A stretch of 64,000 nt of DNA from Belliella pelovolcani (lineage in GTDB: Bacteria > Bacteroidota > Bacteroidia > Cytophagales > Cyclobacteriaceae): the NCBI RefSeq assembly GCF_900156785.1, contig NZ_FTOP01000016.1:40915-104914 (forward strand). Reading direction: 5' to 3'. Below the pieces are notes generated by a model. It worked only from the letters and a program-made list of their open reading frames with translations. It did no database searches and was not told the DNA's origin. This document shows, piece by piece, positions 9,770 to 19,316 of this stretch. Both the position numbers and the translations under genes were made by a program. The first letter of the stretch is position 1; the number at the start of each line of letters is the position of its first letter.

Positions 9770-10966
9770 TTATAAAGAAATATTTTGATTTTTTGGTATT
9801 GTAAGCAGATAAATAAAAGCCAATAATGAAGTGATAGTGCCGAGAGAAAAAACTAGAAAAAAGTTCTCTACTTTATTTTGAAAAACAAAACCAGAGGTAA
9901 TTGCTCCAATTCCTATACCTGCTTCTAATGCAATATACATTGTTGCTAAAGCACGTCCTCGAAACTTATCAAGTGACAAGTCAATTGTCCATGCTGAAAT
10001 AGTAGGTGAGTTCATACCTACAGAAGCTCCAAAGATTACTCCGCCAAATAAAAGCATCAACTTAGTATCTGCTAAAGCTATAATCAGCATTGCAAGTGCC
10101 ATGGAAAGAGTTGCCACTTTCATAACTGGAATTCGTCCATATTTATCAGAGGCTTTGCCTGCTATGATTCTTATTCCTAAAGATGATAAGGTGAACACCG
10201 CAAAGAAAAGACCTTTATTTTTGATGCCAAGATATTCCGAATAATCTGGGATGATGGTTAGCACCACACCAAATGAAAATACAGTCAGAAATAAAACCAA
10301 CGAGGGAGGCAGCACCCTATTCTCTATAATTTCATGTCTTTGTAGTTTAAAATGATGCAAAGCTAGCGTCTCTTTTTCTTGCAAAGTTTCCTTCAATCTT
10401 AGAATAATCAGTATTGATAATATTGCTGTGGCAGCAGAAGCATAAAATAATGGATTGATACCATATTCAGCAGCAATGTATCCACCAGCTGCTGGTCCTG
10501 CAGCCATCCCAAGGGAACCGAATAAAGACTGAATACCCATAGCTTCTCCACGTCGATTGAATGGCACAATGTCAGCTACGAATGCTGAAGTACCAGTAGG
10601 GGTGAAGCCAGTTGAAAATCCATGGATAAATCTCAAAAGTAAAAACCCAGCTACGGATGTGATGACAGGGTAAAGCATACTGATAACAAAGCATACAATT
10701 GCTCCAAAGACCATAACGGGAATTCTACCAATTTTGTCAGCTAACTTCCCACTAAAAGGCCTAGATAATCCAGCAGTTAGGGTGAATAAGGAAATGATCA
10801 ATCCTTTGTAATCTTCTCCACCTAGTGAACTGAGATAGGAGGGAAGCTCTGGGATGATCATATTGAAGCTAGCAAAAAACAAAAAAGAACTCAGGCAGAG
10901 AACGAAAAAATTCAATGTAAAAAAGGGTGGGAGTATGCGATTTAATTTTCCCGAAGTTCTAGACAT
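9770..10966 (-). CDS. Major facilitator superfamily transporter
   Basis: The product has 398 residues and about 12 transmembrane helices. The MFS A-like motif GKLADKIGRIPVM lies in the loop after helix 2 (about residues 73-85), with the second-half copy GKASDKYGRIPVM in the middle of the protein. The overall look is of a drug/H+ antiporter-like (DHA1) carrier, but no substrate can be assigned. The upstream terminator at 10988 isolates it from prfB, so it should have its own promoter. The downstream 190 bases up to the YhhN gene show nothing I can name. Confidence 0.88.
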   Translation of the reverse strand: MSRTSGKLNRILPPFFTLNFFVLCLSSFLFFASFNMIIPELPSYLSSLGGEDYKGLIISLFTLTAGLSRPFSGKLADKIGRIPVMVFGAIVCFVISMLYPVITSVAGFLLLRFIHGFSTGFTPTGTSAFVADIVPFNRRGEAMGIQSLFGSLGMAAGPAAGGYIAAEYGINPLFYASAATAILSILIILRLKETLQEKETLALHHFKLQRHEIIENRVLPPSLVLFLTVFSFGVVLTIIPDYSEYLGIKNKGLFFAVFTLSSLGIRIIAGKASDKYGRIPVMKVATLSMALAMLIIALADTKLMLLFGGVIFGASVGMNSPTISAWTIDLSLDKFRGRALATMYIALEAGIGIGAITSGFVFQNKVENFFLVFSLGTITSLLAFIYLLTIPKNQNISL

Positions 10967-10987
10967 ACCTTATTGGCTATGATCAAA

Positions 10988-11027
10988 AAACCTCCCGACA
11001 TGAAAAAGGTTTTCTTTCGGGAGGTTT
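10988..11027 (-). terminator. Terminator of prfB
   Basis: Eleven-pair perfect stem (arms 10988-10998 and 11017-11027) with an 18-base loop. On the minus strand it runs into a T tract. It lies 14 bases beyond the prfB stop. Confidence 0.85.
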
Positions 11028-11041
11028 ACAAATGGGTAATA

Positions 11042-12143
11042 TTATTCTTTATTTGCTTCTTCTTCGTTTTGAGCGAGTAGAAATGCCTTGATGAATTCAT
11101 TCAGCCCTCCATCTAAGACAGCTTGCGCATCAGATGTTTCATGACCAGTTCTTGCATCTTTCACCAGCTTATATGGGTGAAGAACATAGTTTCTGATCTG
11201 AGACCCAAAGTCGATTTTCATTTTTCCTGACTCGATCTTAGCTCTTTCTGCATTTCGCTTTTCCATCTCTAATTGGTAGAGTCTAGACTTCAACATCTGC
11301 ATGGCTTTTTCTCTGTTAGCGAGTTGAGATCTTTCGATTTGGCAGACTACAACGATTCCGGTAGGCTTATGTGTCAATTGTACCTTGGTTTCTACCTTGT
11401 TGACATTTTGGCCACCCGCACCACCAGATCTCGAGGTGTGTAATTCTACATCAGAAGGATTGATTTCGATCTCAATAGTGTCATCAATCACAGGGTATAC
11501 ATATACTGAAGCAAAAGAAGTATGACGCCTTCCACTACTGTCAAACGGTGATATCCTCACCAAACGGTGGACACCAATTTCCGACTTGAGAAAACCATAG
11601 GCCAGTGGACCATCAAACTCTAGCGTCACAGACTTGATTCCAGCAACTTCACCTTCTTGAAGATCTACTTCTCTGACTTTATAGCCATTCTTTTCTCCCC
11701 ACATGATGTACATTCTCATCAAGATGGAAGCCCAGTCATTACTCTCGGTACCTCCAGCACCTGGGTTGATTTCCATCAAGGCGCTGAGCTGATCTTCCTC
11801 GCTGCTGAGCATTTTCTTCAGCTCGAGATCTTCTACCTCCTTGAGAACCCGACTGTATTCAGATTTGAGTTCCTCTTCAGATACTTCTTCCATAGAGTAA
11901 AACTCATATAATACATCCAAATCCTGAATACCTGTTTCTATTTTTTCATAAGAGTTGGTCCAGGACTTCTTGCTTTGGATTACTTTCATTGTTTTTTCGG
12001 CTTCTTCTGGATCGTTCCAAAAGTCAGCCTGGGCAGAAACTGCCTCTAAATCTTCTATTTCTACTTTCTTACGATCGTAGTCAAAGATACCTCCTCAAAG
12101 CCGAAACGCGGGCTTTCAAGTCTTTCAACTGGTCTGATGTCAT
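11042..12143 (-). CDS. prfB: Peptide chain release factor 2, with programmed +1 frameshift
   Basis: RF2 reads UAA and UGA stop codons. The main frame covers 11042-12082. The first 20 codons are in another frame, from ATG at 12143 to an in-frame TGA at 12081-12083. The junction reads AGG AGG TAT CTT TGA C: an internal Shine-Dalgarno, a CTT slippery codon and a poor-context stop, exactly the autoregulatory layout of prfB. After the shift, translation continues GAC TAC GAT and joins the main frame without interruption, giving 366 residues, the usual RF2 length. The RF2 anticodon-like SPF tripeptide (in RISPFDSSG) and the catalytic GGQ ([10 protein letters not shown]) are both present. An annotation limited to the frame at 11042-11989 would lose the first 51 residues. 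Confidence 0.95.
12081..12098 (-). promoter_or_regulatory. prfB recoding (+1 frameshift) signal
   Basis: On the minus strand: TTG AGG AGG TAT CTT TGA. The AGGAGG is spaced three bases from the CTT slip codon. This is the standard RF2 feedback site: low RF2 makes the ribosome pause at TGA and slip forward one base. Confidence 0.93.
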
Positions 12144-12204
12144 AATTTATTTAGTTTTTGGAGGGGCAAAAATCGGAAAAATATCACTCTAAACCTATTC
12201 CTTT

Positions 12205-12729
12205 TCAATCTCCATAAAGGATAATCAATTGTATTTTATTTCTACCCTTTTTTTTGAAATGCTTGTATCGCACCTTGGATAATACAAATCCACTACCAAA
12301 TAAAGCAGCAGAAGTAATTAAAGAACCATCCGATATACTGACATTACCTTCTTGATAAAGACTATTGATTACATTAGCGGAAAGAAAAATTGCACCAGCT
12401 CCATAACTTAAAAATGATAGGTTTTTCAATGTCTGATTTCTTGGATCCTTGTCTTGAATGTAGACAGCAGTAATATCTTCAGGTCTAAGCACATTCTCAG
12501 ACAAAACAATGATCTCTGGCTGAATATCTCTAATGACGTCTGAGATATAGTAGTCATTGTTTTTGGTTTTATAAGTAAATACTTCGCCAACTTCGTATTT
12601 GATTCTAGTTTTTTGATTGGTACCTTTTTGAAGTAAAATAAATTTTTGTGCATGAATGTCAAAATTGCTACTCAGCAGGATTACTAGAAATAGGATAAAA
12701 GTTTTATAAAAAGAGTTTTTCATAGCCAT
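12205..12729 (-). CDS. Exported hypothetical protein
   Basis: The product has 174 residues. An N-terminal signal peptide (KTFILFLVILLSS, cut near HAQ at residue 28) is followed by a small beta-rich domain (about residues 30-95; IKYEVGEVFTYKTKNNDYY) that resembles cell-surface or periplasmic bacteroidal domains of unknown role. Two hydrophobic stretches follow (about residues 103-123 and 135-152), and the tail is basic. The start could be the ATG two codons in (MKNSFYK). I do not recognise a family. It is isolated and convergent to nothing. Confidence 0.6.
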   Translation of the reverse strand: MAMKNSFYKTFILFLVILLSSNFDIHAQKFILLQKGTNQKTRIKYEVGEVFTYKTKNNDYYISDVIRDIQPEIIVLSENVLRPEDITAVYIQDKDPRNQTLKNLSFLSYGAGAIFLSANVINSLYQEGNVSISDGSLITSAALFGSGFVLSKVRYKHFKKKGRNKIQLIILYGD

Positions 12730-12969
12730 ATTACTTGATGGAGGAATATAGTAAAAATTGAGTCACTTAAAAAGTAAGGATGTCAAGTTTAGCTATGACA
12801 CCCTTCGGTTTTTTACACTTATTGTACACTACTTTACCAGAAATCCCAATTCTTTGGATTTAGAGGTTGATCTGGGAAAATATCAATTCGTATCTATTAT
12901 CAATGAATATCAAGTTGATACAATGCCACATTTAAATTGGTTAATAGTCTAATTGCAGATTTACAAATT

Positions 12970-14037
12970 TTATAATTTGATGATCCAGCCGTGAGTATCA
13001 GCTATTTTACCGTATTTGATATCATCCAATGTTTTCAGAACCCGATTACTGAACGCAGTGTCGTCTTTTTCAGGCAATATATAGTCATTGCCATTGACAT
13101 GGATTTTGGCAATATGTGCTATTGTTGCAGCGGTACCCGTACCAAAAGCTTCCTTAAGCGTATTGTTTCTGAGGGCATCTTCCAATTCAGCAACCCTGAG
13201 GAATCTTTCTTCAACTTTAATCCCCATTTCTTTGGCTAAAGTTAAAACTGAATCTCTGGTGATGCCTTTTAGGATAGTACCAGTAGTGGTAGGAGCGGTG
13301 ATTAAGGTATCATTGATCATGAACATCACGTTCATCGTGCCGCTTTCTTCTATATGTTGGTGAGATTTGCCATCAGTCCAAAGCAATTGATCAAAGCCAT
13401 CTTTTTGTGCTAGTAAAGCAGGATACAAGGAGCCTGCATAATTTCCAGCAGCTTTTGCAAAGCCTGTCCCTCCTTCAGCAGCTCTTGTGTATTTGCATTC
13501 CACTTTTACTGAGACTGGCTTGGAGTAGTAGTTCCCTACGGGGCATGTGAAAATGATGAATTTATATTTCTCAGATGGACGAATACCTAGGTAATCATCT
13601 GTTGCAAAAACAAATGGACGAATATATAATGAACAACCTGGTTTATTCGGAATCCAAGCACTATCAATCTCCAATAACTTCATCAGGCCATCCATGAAAA
13701 TCTCCTCTGGAACTTCAGGGATACACATTCTCTTTGCTGATTCATTCAGGCGTTTTTGATTGGCATCCGCTCTGAAGAGTAAGGTTTCACCTGCGTCATT
13801 TTTGTAGGCTTTCATTCCTTCAAAGACCGATTGGCCGTAGTGCAATGTTGCATTGGCAGGATTCAGCTGTAATGGCGCATAAGGTTCAATTCTGAAATCT
13901 CCCCAAGCCCCGTTTACATAATCAGCCACAAACATGTGGTCACTGATTGTTTGGCCAAACTTCAGATCGTCAAAGTTGGTGTCTTGAAGTTTTGACTTAG
14001 CTGTTTTATTGATTGCTATGGTTAATGTAGTATTCAT
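12970..14037 (-). CDS. ilvE: Branched-chain amino acid aminotransferase
   Basis: This 355-residue class IV PLP enzyme transfers the amino group in the last step of Leu, Ile and Val synthesis, and the first step of their breakdown. The PLP lysine is K195 in FAKAAGNYAGS. Other family marks are SVFEGMKAY near residue 67, the LYIRPFVFAT strand, and EESGTMNVMF plus GTGTAATIAHI for phosphate binding. The length and N-terminal extension fit the longer type II group. It follows the cobalamin adenosyltransferase gene with four bases between them. Confidence 0.95.
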   Translation of the reverse strand: MNTTLTIAINKTAKSKLQDTNFDDLKFGQTISDHMFVADYVNGAWGDFRIEPYAPLQLNPANATLHYGQSVFEGMKAYKNDAGETLLFRADANQKRLNESAKRMCIPEVPEEIFMDGLMKLLEIDSAWIPNKPGCSLYIRPFVFATDDYLGIRPSEKYKFIIFTCPVGNYYSKPVSVKVECKYTRAAEGGTGFAKAAGNYAGSLYPALLAQKDGFDQLLWTDGKSHQHIEESGTMNVMFMINDTLITAPTTTGTILKGITRDSVLTLAKEMGIKVEERFLRVAELEDALRNNTLKEAFGTGTAATIAHIAKIHVNGNDYILPEKDDTAFSNRVLKTLDDIKYGKIADTHGWIIKL

Positions 14038-14041
14038 AAGC

Positions 14042-14590
14042 TTAGGTTCTTGGTTTCCAAGTTACCTCTTCCACTCCGAGCTCGATAGCCATCAATCTCC
14101 CTAGCACAAAGAGGTAATCTGAAAGTCTATTTAAATATTTTACAATAATTTCGTCAACTGGCTCTATTTCCATGAGATCAATGACACATCTTTCCGTTCT
14201 TCGGCAGACAGTCCTTGCGACATGACAAAATGAAACAGCAGTATGACCTCCTGGTAAGATAAAGTTTTTCAAAGTAGGAAGCTTTGCGTCCATTTGATCA
14301 ATTTCCTTCTCCAACAATTCTAAGTCAGAATCGTGAAGATCAGGTCTTTTGATGTTTTGCTTCCCATGCTCAGTGGCAAGTGTTGCTCCAATAGTAAATA
14401 ACCTATCTTGGATTTCCTTCAAAATCACCTGTCTTGGTGTGTTGACTTCTTGGTCACGAAGCAAACCTATGAAAGCATTGAGCTCATCGACAGTGCCATA
14501 CGCATCTATTTTGAGGTGACCTTTGGGCACTCTTTTACCCCCCAGCAAAGAGGTAGTACCTTGATCTCCAGTCTTGGTGTATATTTTCAT
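14042..14590 (-). CDS. Cob(I)alamin adenosyltransferase, PduO/MMAB type
   Basis: The product has 182 residues. The N-terminal ATP-binding motif KTGDQGTTSLLGG (residues 5-17) and the helices with RTVCRRTERCVIDL and YLNRLSDYLFVLGR are characteristic. It makes adenosylcobalamin, which such bacteria use for methylmalonyl-CoA mutase and other B12 enzymes. The closeness to ilvE hints at a link to branched-chain amino-acid breakdown through propionyl/methylmalonyl-CoA, but this is only positional inference. Confidence 0.93.
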   Translation of the reverse strand: MKIYTKTGDQGTTSLLGGKRVPKGHLKIDAYGTVDELNAFIGLLRDQEVNTPRQVILKEIQDRLFTIGATLATEHGKQNIKRPDLHDSDLELLEKEIDQMDAKLPTLKNFILPGGHTAVSFCHVARTVCRRTERCVIDLMEIEPVDEIIVKYLNRLSDYLFVLGRLMAIELGVEEVTWKPRT

Positions 14591-14668
14591 AAAAAAACCT
14601 GATAGTCAATTTGAAATGTTTCTGCTATTGAGCACAAAAGTAACATTCTAATTTCAGAAAAGGTTAAT

Positions 14669-15391
14669 TTACTGCGCTAATTGTGGTGCAAATGATTGGG
14701 TTGGATTTGCATTAATTTCATCAGACTCAACTAGTCCATCTCTTAACCTGATCACACGATGCGCATAATGTGCTATGTCATCTTCGTGAGTTACCATGAT
14801 GATGGTATTACCTTTTTGGTGCAATTCATGAAACAATTCCATGATGCTATAGGAGGTCTTTGTGTCTAAGTTACCCGTGGGTTCATCTGCTAGGATGATA
14901 CTTGGATCATTTACAAGTGCTCTGGCAATGGCGACACGCTGACGTTGACCACCTGAGAGTTCGTTTGGTTTGTGATGAACTCGGTCAGCAAGACCTACGT
15001 TTTTCAAGGCTTGATAAGCTTTGTCATCTCTATCAGCCTTGTTGAAACCAGCATAGATCAACGGTAAAGCTACATTCTCTAGACAACTTGCTCTAGGTAA
15101 AAGATTGAAAGTCTGAAATACAAAGCCAATTTCCTTATTCCTAATTTCTGCCAATTCATTTTCAGACATGTCGCTGACATCTTTTTCATTGAGGATGTAT
15201 GTACCTGAAGTTGGCGTATCGAGACAGCCAATGATATTCATCAAAGTGGATTTCCCTGAACCAGAAGGTCCCATAAATGCCACATATTCCCCCTTATTGA
15301 CAGTAATAGAAACTGACTTTAGTGCTTGTACTTCCTCAGCACCCATTCTATATACTTTTCTGATTTCTGATGTTTCTATTATTTTTTTCAT
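14669..15391 (-). CDS. ABC transporter ATP-binding protein, LolD/MacB type
   Basis: The product has 240 residues. Walker A is GPSGSGKST (residues 41-49), the Q-loop is near residue 93, the signature is LSGGQ at 145-149, and Walker B is IILADE at 165-170, followed by the D-loop PTGNLD and the switch His in VTHEDD. The sequence type is that of ATPases serving FtsX-like permeases (lipoprotein release or peptide/antibiotic export). No permease gene is adjacent, so its partner lies elsewhere. The tail of about 20 residues is polar. Confidence 0.92.
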   Translation of the reverse strand: MKKIIETSEIRKVYRMGAEEVQALKSVSITVNKGEYVAFMGPSGSGKSTLMNIIGCLDTPTSGTYILNEKDVSDMSENELAEIRNKEIGFVFQTFNLLPRASCLENVALPLIYAGFNKADRDDKAYQALKNVGLADRVHHKPNELSGGQRQRVAIARALVNDPSIILADEPTGNLDTKTSYSIMELFHELHQKGNTIIMVTHEDDIAHYAHRVIRLRDGLVESDEINANPTQSFAPQLAQ

Positions 15392-15464
15392 GTCAATTCA
15401 AGTTAGATTTCTAAATTAATTAAAAGTAGTTGAAAGGGGAAATAGATTTGATAAACGGTTAAAG

Positions 15465-18278
15465 TTATTCTTGGTTTTCTAGCATTAGTTTTTCTAAATC
15501 TTCTTTTGTAATCCATTTTTCCATTTCTTCTAATGCTCTAGTCCCATAATTACCCAATCCAATCTCACGACTCTGATTCACAAAAGCAAGCCATAATTTT
15601 GGATCCTTGTTATACTGTATGGCTTCTTGGAGAATTTCATATTTGAGCATAGGGTCAGATTCTTCCCTGAGACCTTTCCATAAAAGAGGTGTGAAATAGG
15701 CGTTCCTAAAAGGTGAAAATTCAGGCTTGATTAAATTGGTTAATCCAGAAGAAAATTCAGTTTTTTTGTTGTTGAAAAGAAAATCGACATAACTCTGAAA
15801 GTCTTCCTTTGTCCAGATGGCATTCTGTCCTTCTGTTAGGTATGCGTTGATGATTGCTAGCTGTTTATCTGACAACCAGTGACCCTTATGTATCAAAATG
15901 AAATATGCTAAATCAACCTTAAGATTATGATGTTCTAAGGCGGCCATTTGATCAAGAAGGGAATCAGCTGTCTTGCCATGAAAATCGGTCAAAATTGAAA
16001 AAAACTCAGCTTGGGGAGTTTTGGCAAGGTTCCCAGCTTCATTGAAAATCATCCAAGAAGGGAAATCAATATCAAACTTATTTTGATATGCAAAGGCGAT
16101 ATCTGCACGTCCTCCGAAATAAAGAATGGCTAAATGAATTGGTTTGATTCGAGTACTTTGGACAGCAGCAGCCAAAGCTAATTCTTTTGCAGCTTTCTCG
16201 AAGTCTAATTGGCTCGCGAGAACCTCTGCTGCAATTATTTGATAAGTATCTGATTGATTTGGGAAATTAAAAACAGCACCTGAAAGATACTTTAGAGCTT
16301 CATTGATTTGATTTTCTTGAAGCGTCCTTATGATTTTAGAATCTCGGTAGTTTCTCTCTAATCCTACACTTGATGTTTGATTGATCAAGCTATCAATCAA
16401 TTGAAGATCTGCTTCATAGTGATTAATAGATTGATTTGTCCATTGATTTCGGATGGCTGATGATTGCACAAAATCACTTTTAGGAAGCTGATCAAAGGCT
16501 AGTTTGATTTCCGATAGATTCCCATTCTTATTTTCAAATGCCAATAAATTGATCTGCGTAATGGGATAAGTAGTTTTTTTGACATCTTCTTCGATTGAAA
16601 CTTGATGTTTGATTGATAGACCTATTAGATTAGAAAGAGCTACTTCTTGAGATTTTTCAAAATCATAAAGCAGTCTTATGGCATCAGATCCTTTATTAGT
16701 TTTAGAATAAAGAAGAGCAAGATTGTTTTTTAAATATGGATTGTTTGGGAAATATTCCAGCCCTTTTTCTAAGTAGAAAATAGCTTCCAGAACCCTATTT
16801 GCTTGATGCAGCCTAGAGCTTAAAAGCAGAATGTTGGGGACATTTGGTGCATAATCAAAACTCTCCTCAAGTTGTCGAATAGCTGCACTTGGTTGTTTGT
16901 CTAGCAAATACAAGTGCGCAGCAGTATTTTTTGCCCGATCATTTTTGAGGTATTGAGCCCAGCTGTTTTCATATAGTATCCTGGCGTGTTGAGGTCTTCC
17001 TGTTTGGAAATAGTAGTCTGCACTCAAGTTGAGCGAAGTACTATTGAGTTGCGTAGCTATGATAGCATCTGCAAAAATCACTAGAATGACCAATGACATG
17101 ATCGCGCCGATCCTCATATGGAAGTAAGCAAAAAAACGTGGCTTGAAAATGACTTGGTCTAAAGCTGTTCCATTATTGATGATACTTGAGAAATTTGTCA
17201 TCAGGTAAGCGAAAAATAACAAGGAAAGTGCTATTTGCCCATATAAGAAAATATGATTAAAGAATTCGATTAATGGTTGATTATAAGTATAAACTGCCTT
17301 TCCCCAAGTCAAAGTTGTCAATGCAAACCCGATTAGGTACAAAGATTTCCCTACGGTAGGGGAGTCAAATGCTTGTTCTGTTTGGTTGATTTTATGAGCT
17401 AAGACAAAGTAACCAGCAGTACCTGCTGCGAACATCAAAATCAAAGGCGGAAGGGTAGGGAAGGGTAAATTTACTTCACCCATCAAGTCCAGCAACGTAA
17501 AGAGTACTAGTGCAAAATATAAGATCGAAATAACTGTAATATGCCAGCTGATTTTTAAGCCTGCCCCCTGATTGATTTTAAGTAGAAATATACTACTTCC
17601 GGACACGATCGAATGCCCGATATGAAGTAAAAATAAACTACAAACACCAGCTATTGGTAGTGTGATCTGCTCAGAAATATAGAGTAATGGAGCCTCTACA
17701 CTTGTGAGCATCATCAGGATTCCAAATCCTATGATTTGACATATAAAAATCAAGGTAAACCTTGTGACAAGCCCCCAATCTGGTTTGAAAAAAGAAATAT
17801 AACTCATAGGGATCAACAGCGCTACTATCATTCCAATCAGAGGGTAATTTGTAGATACACCTCCTATGTTTAATCCATTTAGTCCTGTGAAAGTCAAAAA
17901 GAAAATAACAAAGGCAGCGCCACCGATAAAGTACATTTTCTTGAAACTGCTGATTAAGCTTATCCCAAGAGCAATCAGTATGAAATAGACTGAGCCAAGA
18001 AAAATACTGTAGCTACTATTCAGCTCTTGTATAATTGATTCAAACGTCTGGAAAACCAGGAAATTCTCTACCTCAATGCTAATGATATCTGTTCCCAGTC
18101 TGAAGAAATCTAATGGAACTGATATTTGTTCTGTGAAAAAACCAGCAAGGATGGGCATGCTTGGACTATCAAGCACGAAGTGATACAACAATAGGAAAAG
18201 GCCTCCAAGAACAGCAATTGCTCCAGGTAGGCCTTTAAAGATTATATTTTCAAGTTTACGGCTATGCGCGACAGACAT
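15465..18278 (-). CDS. Large membrane protein with C-terminal TPR domain
   Basis: The product has 937 residues in two parts. Residues 1-410 are strongly hydrophobic, with about a dozen predicted membrane helices (for example 13-33, 92-112, 117-132, 142-160, 170-190, 243-265, 275-292). Residues 420-937 are soluble and helical with TPR-like pairs, for example ADYYFQTGRPQHARILYENSW near 422 and IFYLEKGLEYFPNNPYLKNNLALLY near 500. Its start overlaps the gatC stop by one base (TAATG), so it is translationally coupled to gatC. I recognise no family with assigned function. Confidence 0.8.
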   Translation of the reverse strand: MSVAHSRKLENIIFKGLPGAIAVLGGLFLLLYHFVLDSPSMPILAGFFTEQISVPLDFFRLGTDIISIEVENFLVFQTFESIIQELNSSYSIFLGSVYFILIALGISLISSFKKMYFIGGAAFVIFFLTFTGLNGLNIGGVSTNYPLIGMIVALLIPMSYISFFKPDWGLVTRFTLIFICQIIGFGILMMLTSVEAPLLYISEQITLPIAGVCSLFLLHIGHSIVSGSSIFLLKINQGAGLKISWHITVISILYFALVLFTLLDLMGEVNLPFPTLPPLILMFAAGTAGYFVLAHKINQTEQAFDSPTVGKSLYLIGFALTTLTWGKAVYTYNQPLIEFFNHIFLYGQIALSLLFFAYLMTNFSSIINNGTALDQVIFKPRFFAYFHMRIGAIMSLVILVIFADAIIATQLNSTSLNLSADYYFQTGRPQHARILYENSWAQYLKNDRAKNTAAHLYLLDKQPSAAIRQLEESFDYAPNVPNILLLSSRLHQANRVLEAIFYLEKGLEYFPNNPYLKNNLALLYSKTNKGSDAIRLLYDFEKSQEVALSNLIGLSIKHQVSIEEDVKKTTYPITQINLLAFENKNGNLSEIKLAFDQLPKSDFVQSSAIRNQWTNQSINHYEADLQLIDSLINQTSSVGLERNYRDSKIIRTLQENQINEALKYLSGAVFNFPNQSDTYQIIAAEVLASQLDFEKAAKELALAAAVQSTRIKPIHLAILYFGGRADIAFAYQNKFDIDFPSWMIFNEAGNLAKTPQAEFFSILTDFHGKTADSLLDQMAALEHHNLKVDLAYFILIHKGHWLSDKQLAIINAYLTEGQNAIWTKEDFQSYVDFLFNNKKTEFSSGLTNLIKPEFSPFRNAYFTPLLWKGLREESDPMLKYEILQEAIQYNKDPKLWLAFVNQSREIGLGNYGTRALEEMEKWITKEDLEKLMLENQE

Positions 18279-18565
18279 TATTCAAGTACCTTTGGAACTC
18301 TGAAATAATCCGAATCACGTTGAGGCGCATTTTTCAAACCACTTTCATGAGGTAAATGCTCTCCAACCTTGTCTTCTCTGAGCACATTGACTTCTGATGA
18401 CATGGTAGTGATGGGTTCTACTCCTTCAGTATCTACTTCGTTGAGTTGCTCTACCCAATCTAGGATTTGAGTCATGTCTTGGGTCATTTTTTCGGCACTA
18501 GTTTCGTCAAATTCTAAGCGTGCCAAATGCGCAATTTTTTTAAGTGTATTGGTATCTACTTTCAT
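18278..18565 (-). CDS. gatC: Asp-tRNA(Asn)/Glu-tRNA(Gln) amidotransferase subunit C
   Basis: The product has 95 residues, the family length. It stabilises the GatA-GatB complex that converts mischarged Glu-tRNA(Gln) or Asp-tRNA(Asn). The conserved N-terminal IAHLARLEF, the middle ILDWVEQLNEVDTEGVEP and the terminal RDSDYFRVPKVLE are all present. gatA and gatB are not next to it. It lies between plsC and the 937-residue membrane-TPR gene in a compact minus-strand run. Confidence 0.95.
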   Translation of the reverse strand: MKVDTNTLKKIAHLARLEFDETSAEKMTQDMTQILDWVEQLNEVDTEGVEPITTMSSEVNVLREDKVGEHLPHESGLKNAPQRDSDYFRVPKVLE

Positions 18566-18575
18566 AATTCTAATT

Positions 18576-19316
18576 TTATTTAGCTGAAATCGTATTATCT
18601 AACAGAAGCTGTTTTTGTATGGTATTGAAGCAATTTGATTTCAGATCTCCTAAATTATCCTTTGTCATTTGAGTGGTGTCTACAGGAGGGTGAAATACCA
18701 TCTTAGCAGTTTTGAAACTCAATAACAAGAATTTTTGATCAGGTAAAATTAAATGATTAAATGATAAAGTGACAGGAATTATTGGGATTTGTTTTTCAAT
18801 GGCCAAAGTAAAAGCTCCATCCTTGAACCTTTGAAGAAATGGAGGTTCATTCGTGATAATCCCACCCTCTGGGAATATGACCAAGCTACTTCCTTCATCT
18901 AATGCTTTTTTGGATCTTGCCAGTACTTCCGCTCTACTTCTTGCGCTGGATCGATTCACTGCGATATGTAATTTTTTGAAATAGTAGCCAAAAAGTGGGA
19001 TTTTCCCCAATGAACTTTTACCTACAAAGACTACATCTCCGGGCACAAATCCCATCATTGCGATATCTATGTAAGAGAAATGATTGGCAATGAAGATATA
19101 GCTTTTGCCTTTTTGGATATTTTGCTTTCCTTCAAATTTGATTGGTTTGAAGATGATCAAAAAGTAAATATTTGCCCATATCCTATTGATCTTTCTTCCG
19201 TATTTTTTCAATCCCGGAACCCAGATGGCTACGAGGAGAAAAGGGAAGAGTAATAGAAAACTTAAGCAAAATGCAAAAAATGCATAAGTGGTGTATAGTG
19301 CTTTGAGGAATGTCAT
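18576..19316 (-). CDS. plsC: 1-acyl-sn-glycerol-3-phosphate acyltransferase
   Basis: This 246-residue enzyme makes phosphatidic acid from lysophosphatidic acid. Two N-terminal hydrophobic stretches (about residues 5-35 and 48-58) anchor it in the membrane. The HX4D motif is H79-FSYI-D84, and the second acyltransferase motif FPEGG includes E150. Its start overlaps the stop of the upstream globin gene (ATGA), showing translational coupling, and gatC begins 10 bases after its stop. Confidence 0.92.
   Translation of the reverse strand: MTFLKALYTTYAFFAFCLSFLLLFPFLLVAIWVPGLKKYGRKINRIWANIYFLIIFKPIKFEGKQNIQKGKSYIFIANHFSYIDIAMMGFVPGDVVFVGKSSLGKIPLFGYYFKKLHIAVNRSSARSRAEVLARSKKALDEGSSLVIFPEGGIITNEPPFLQRFKDGAFTLAIEKQIPIIPVTLSFNHLILPDQKFLLLSFKTAKMVFHPPVDTTQMTKDNLGDLKSNCFNTIQKQLLLDNTISAK

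Noticed and set aside
12758..12952. Plus-strand frame of 64 codons in the gap between the exported hypothetical protein and ilvE
   Set aside because: No family pattern, no start signal and no clear codon logic; likely chance in AT-rich DNA.
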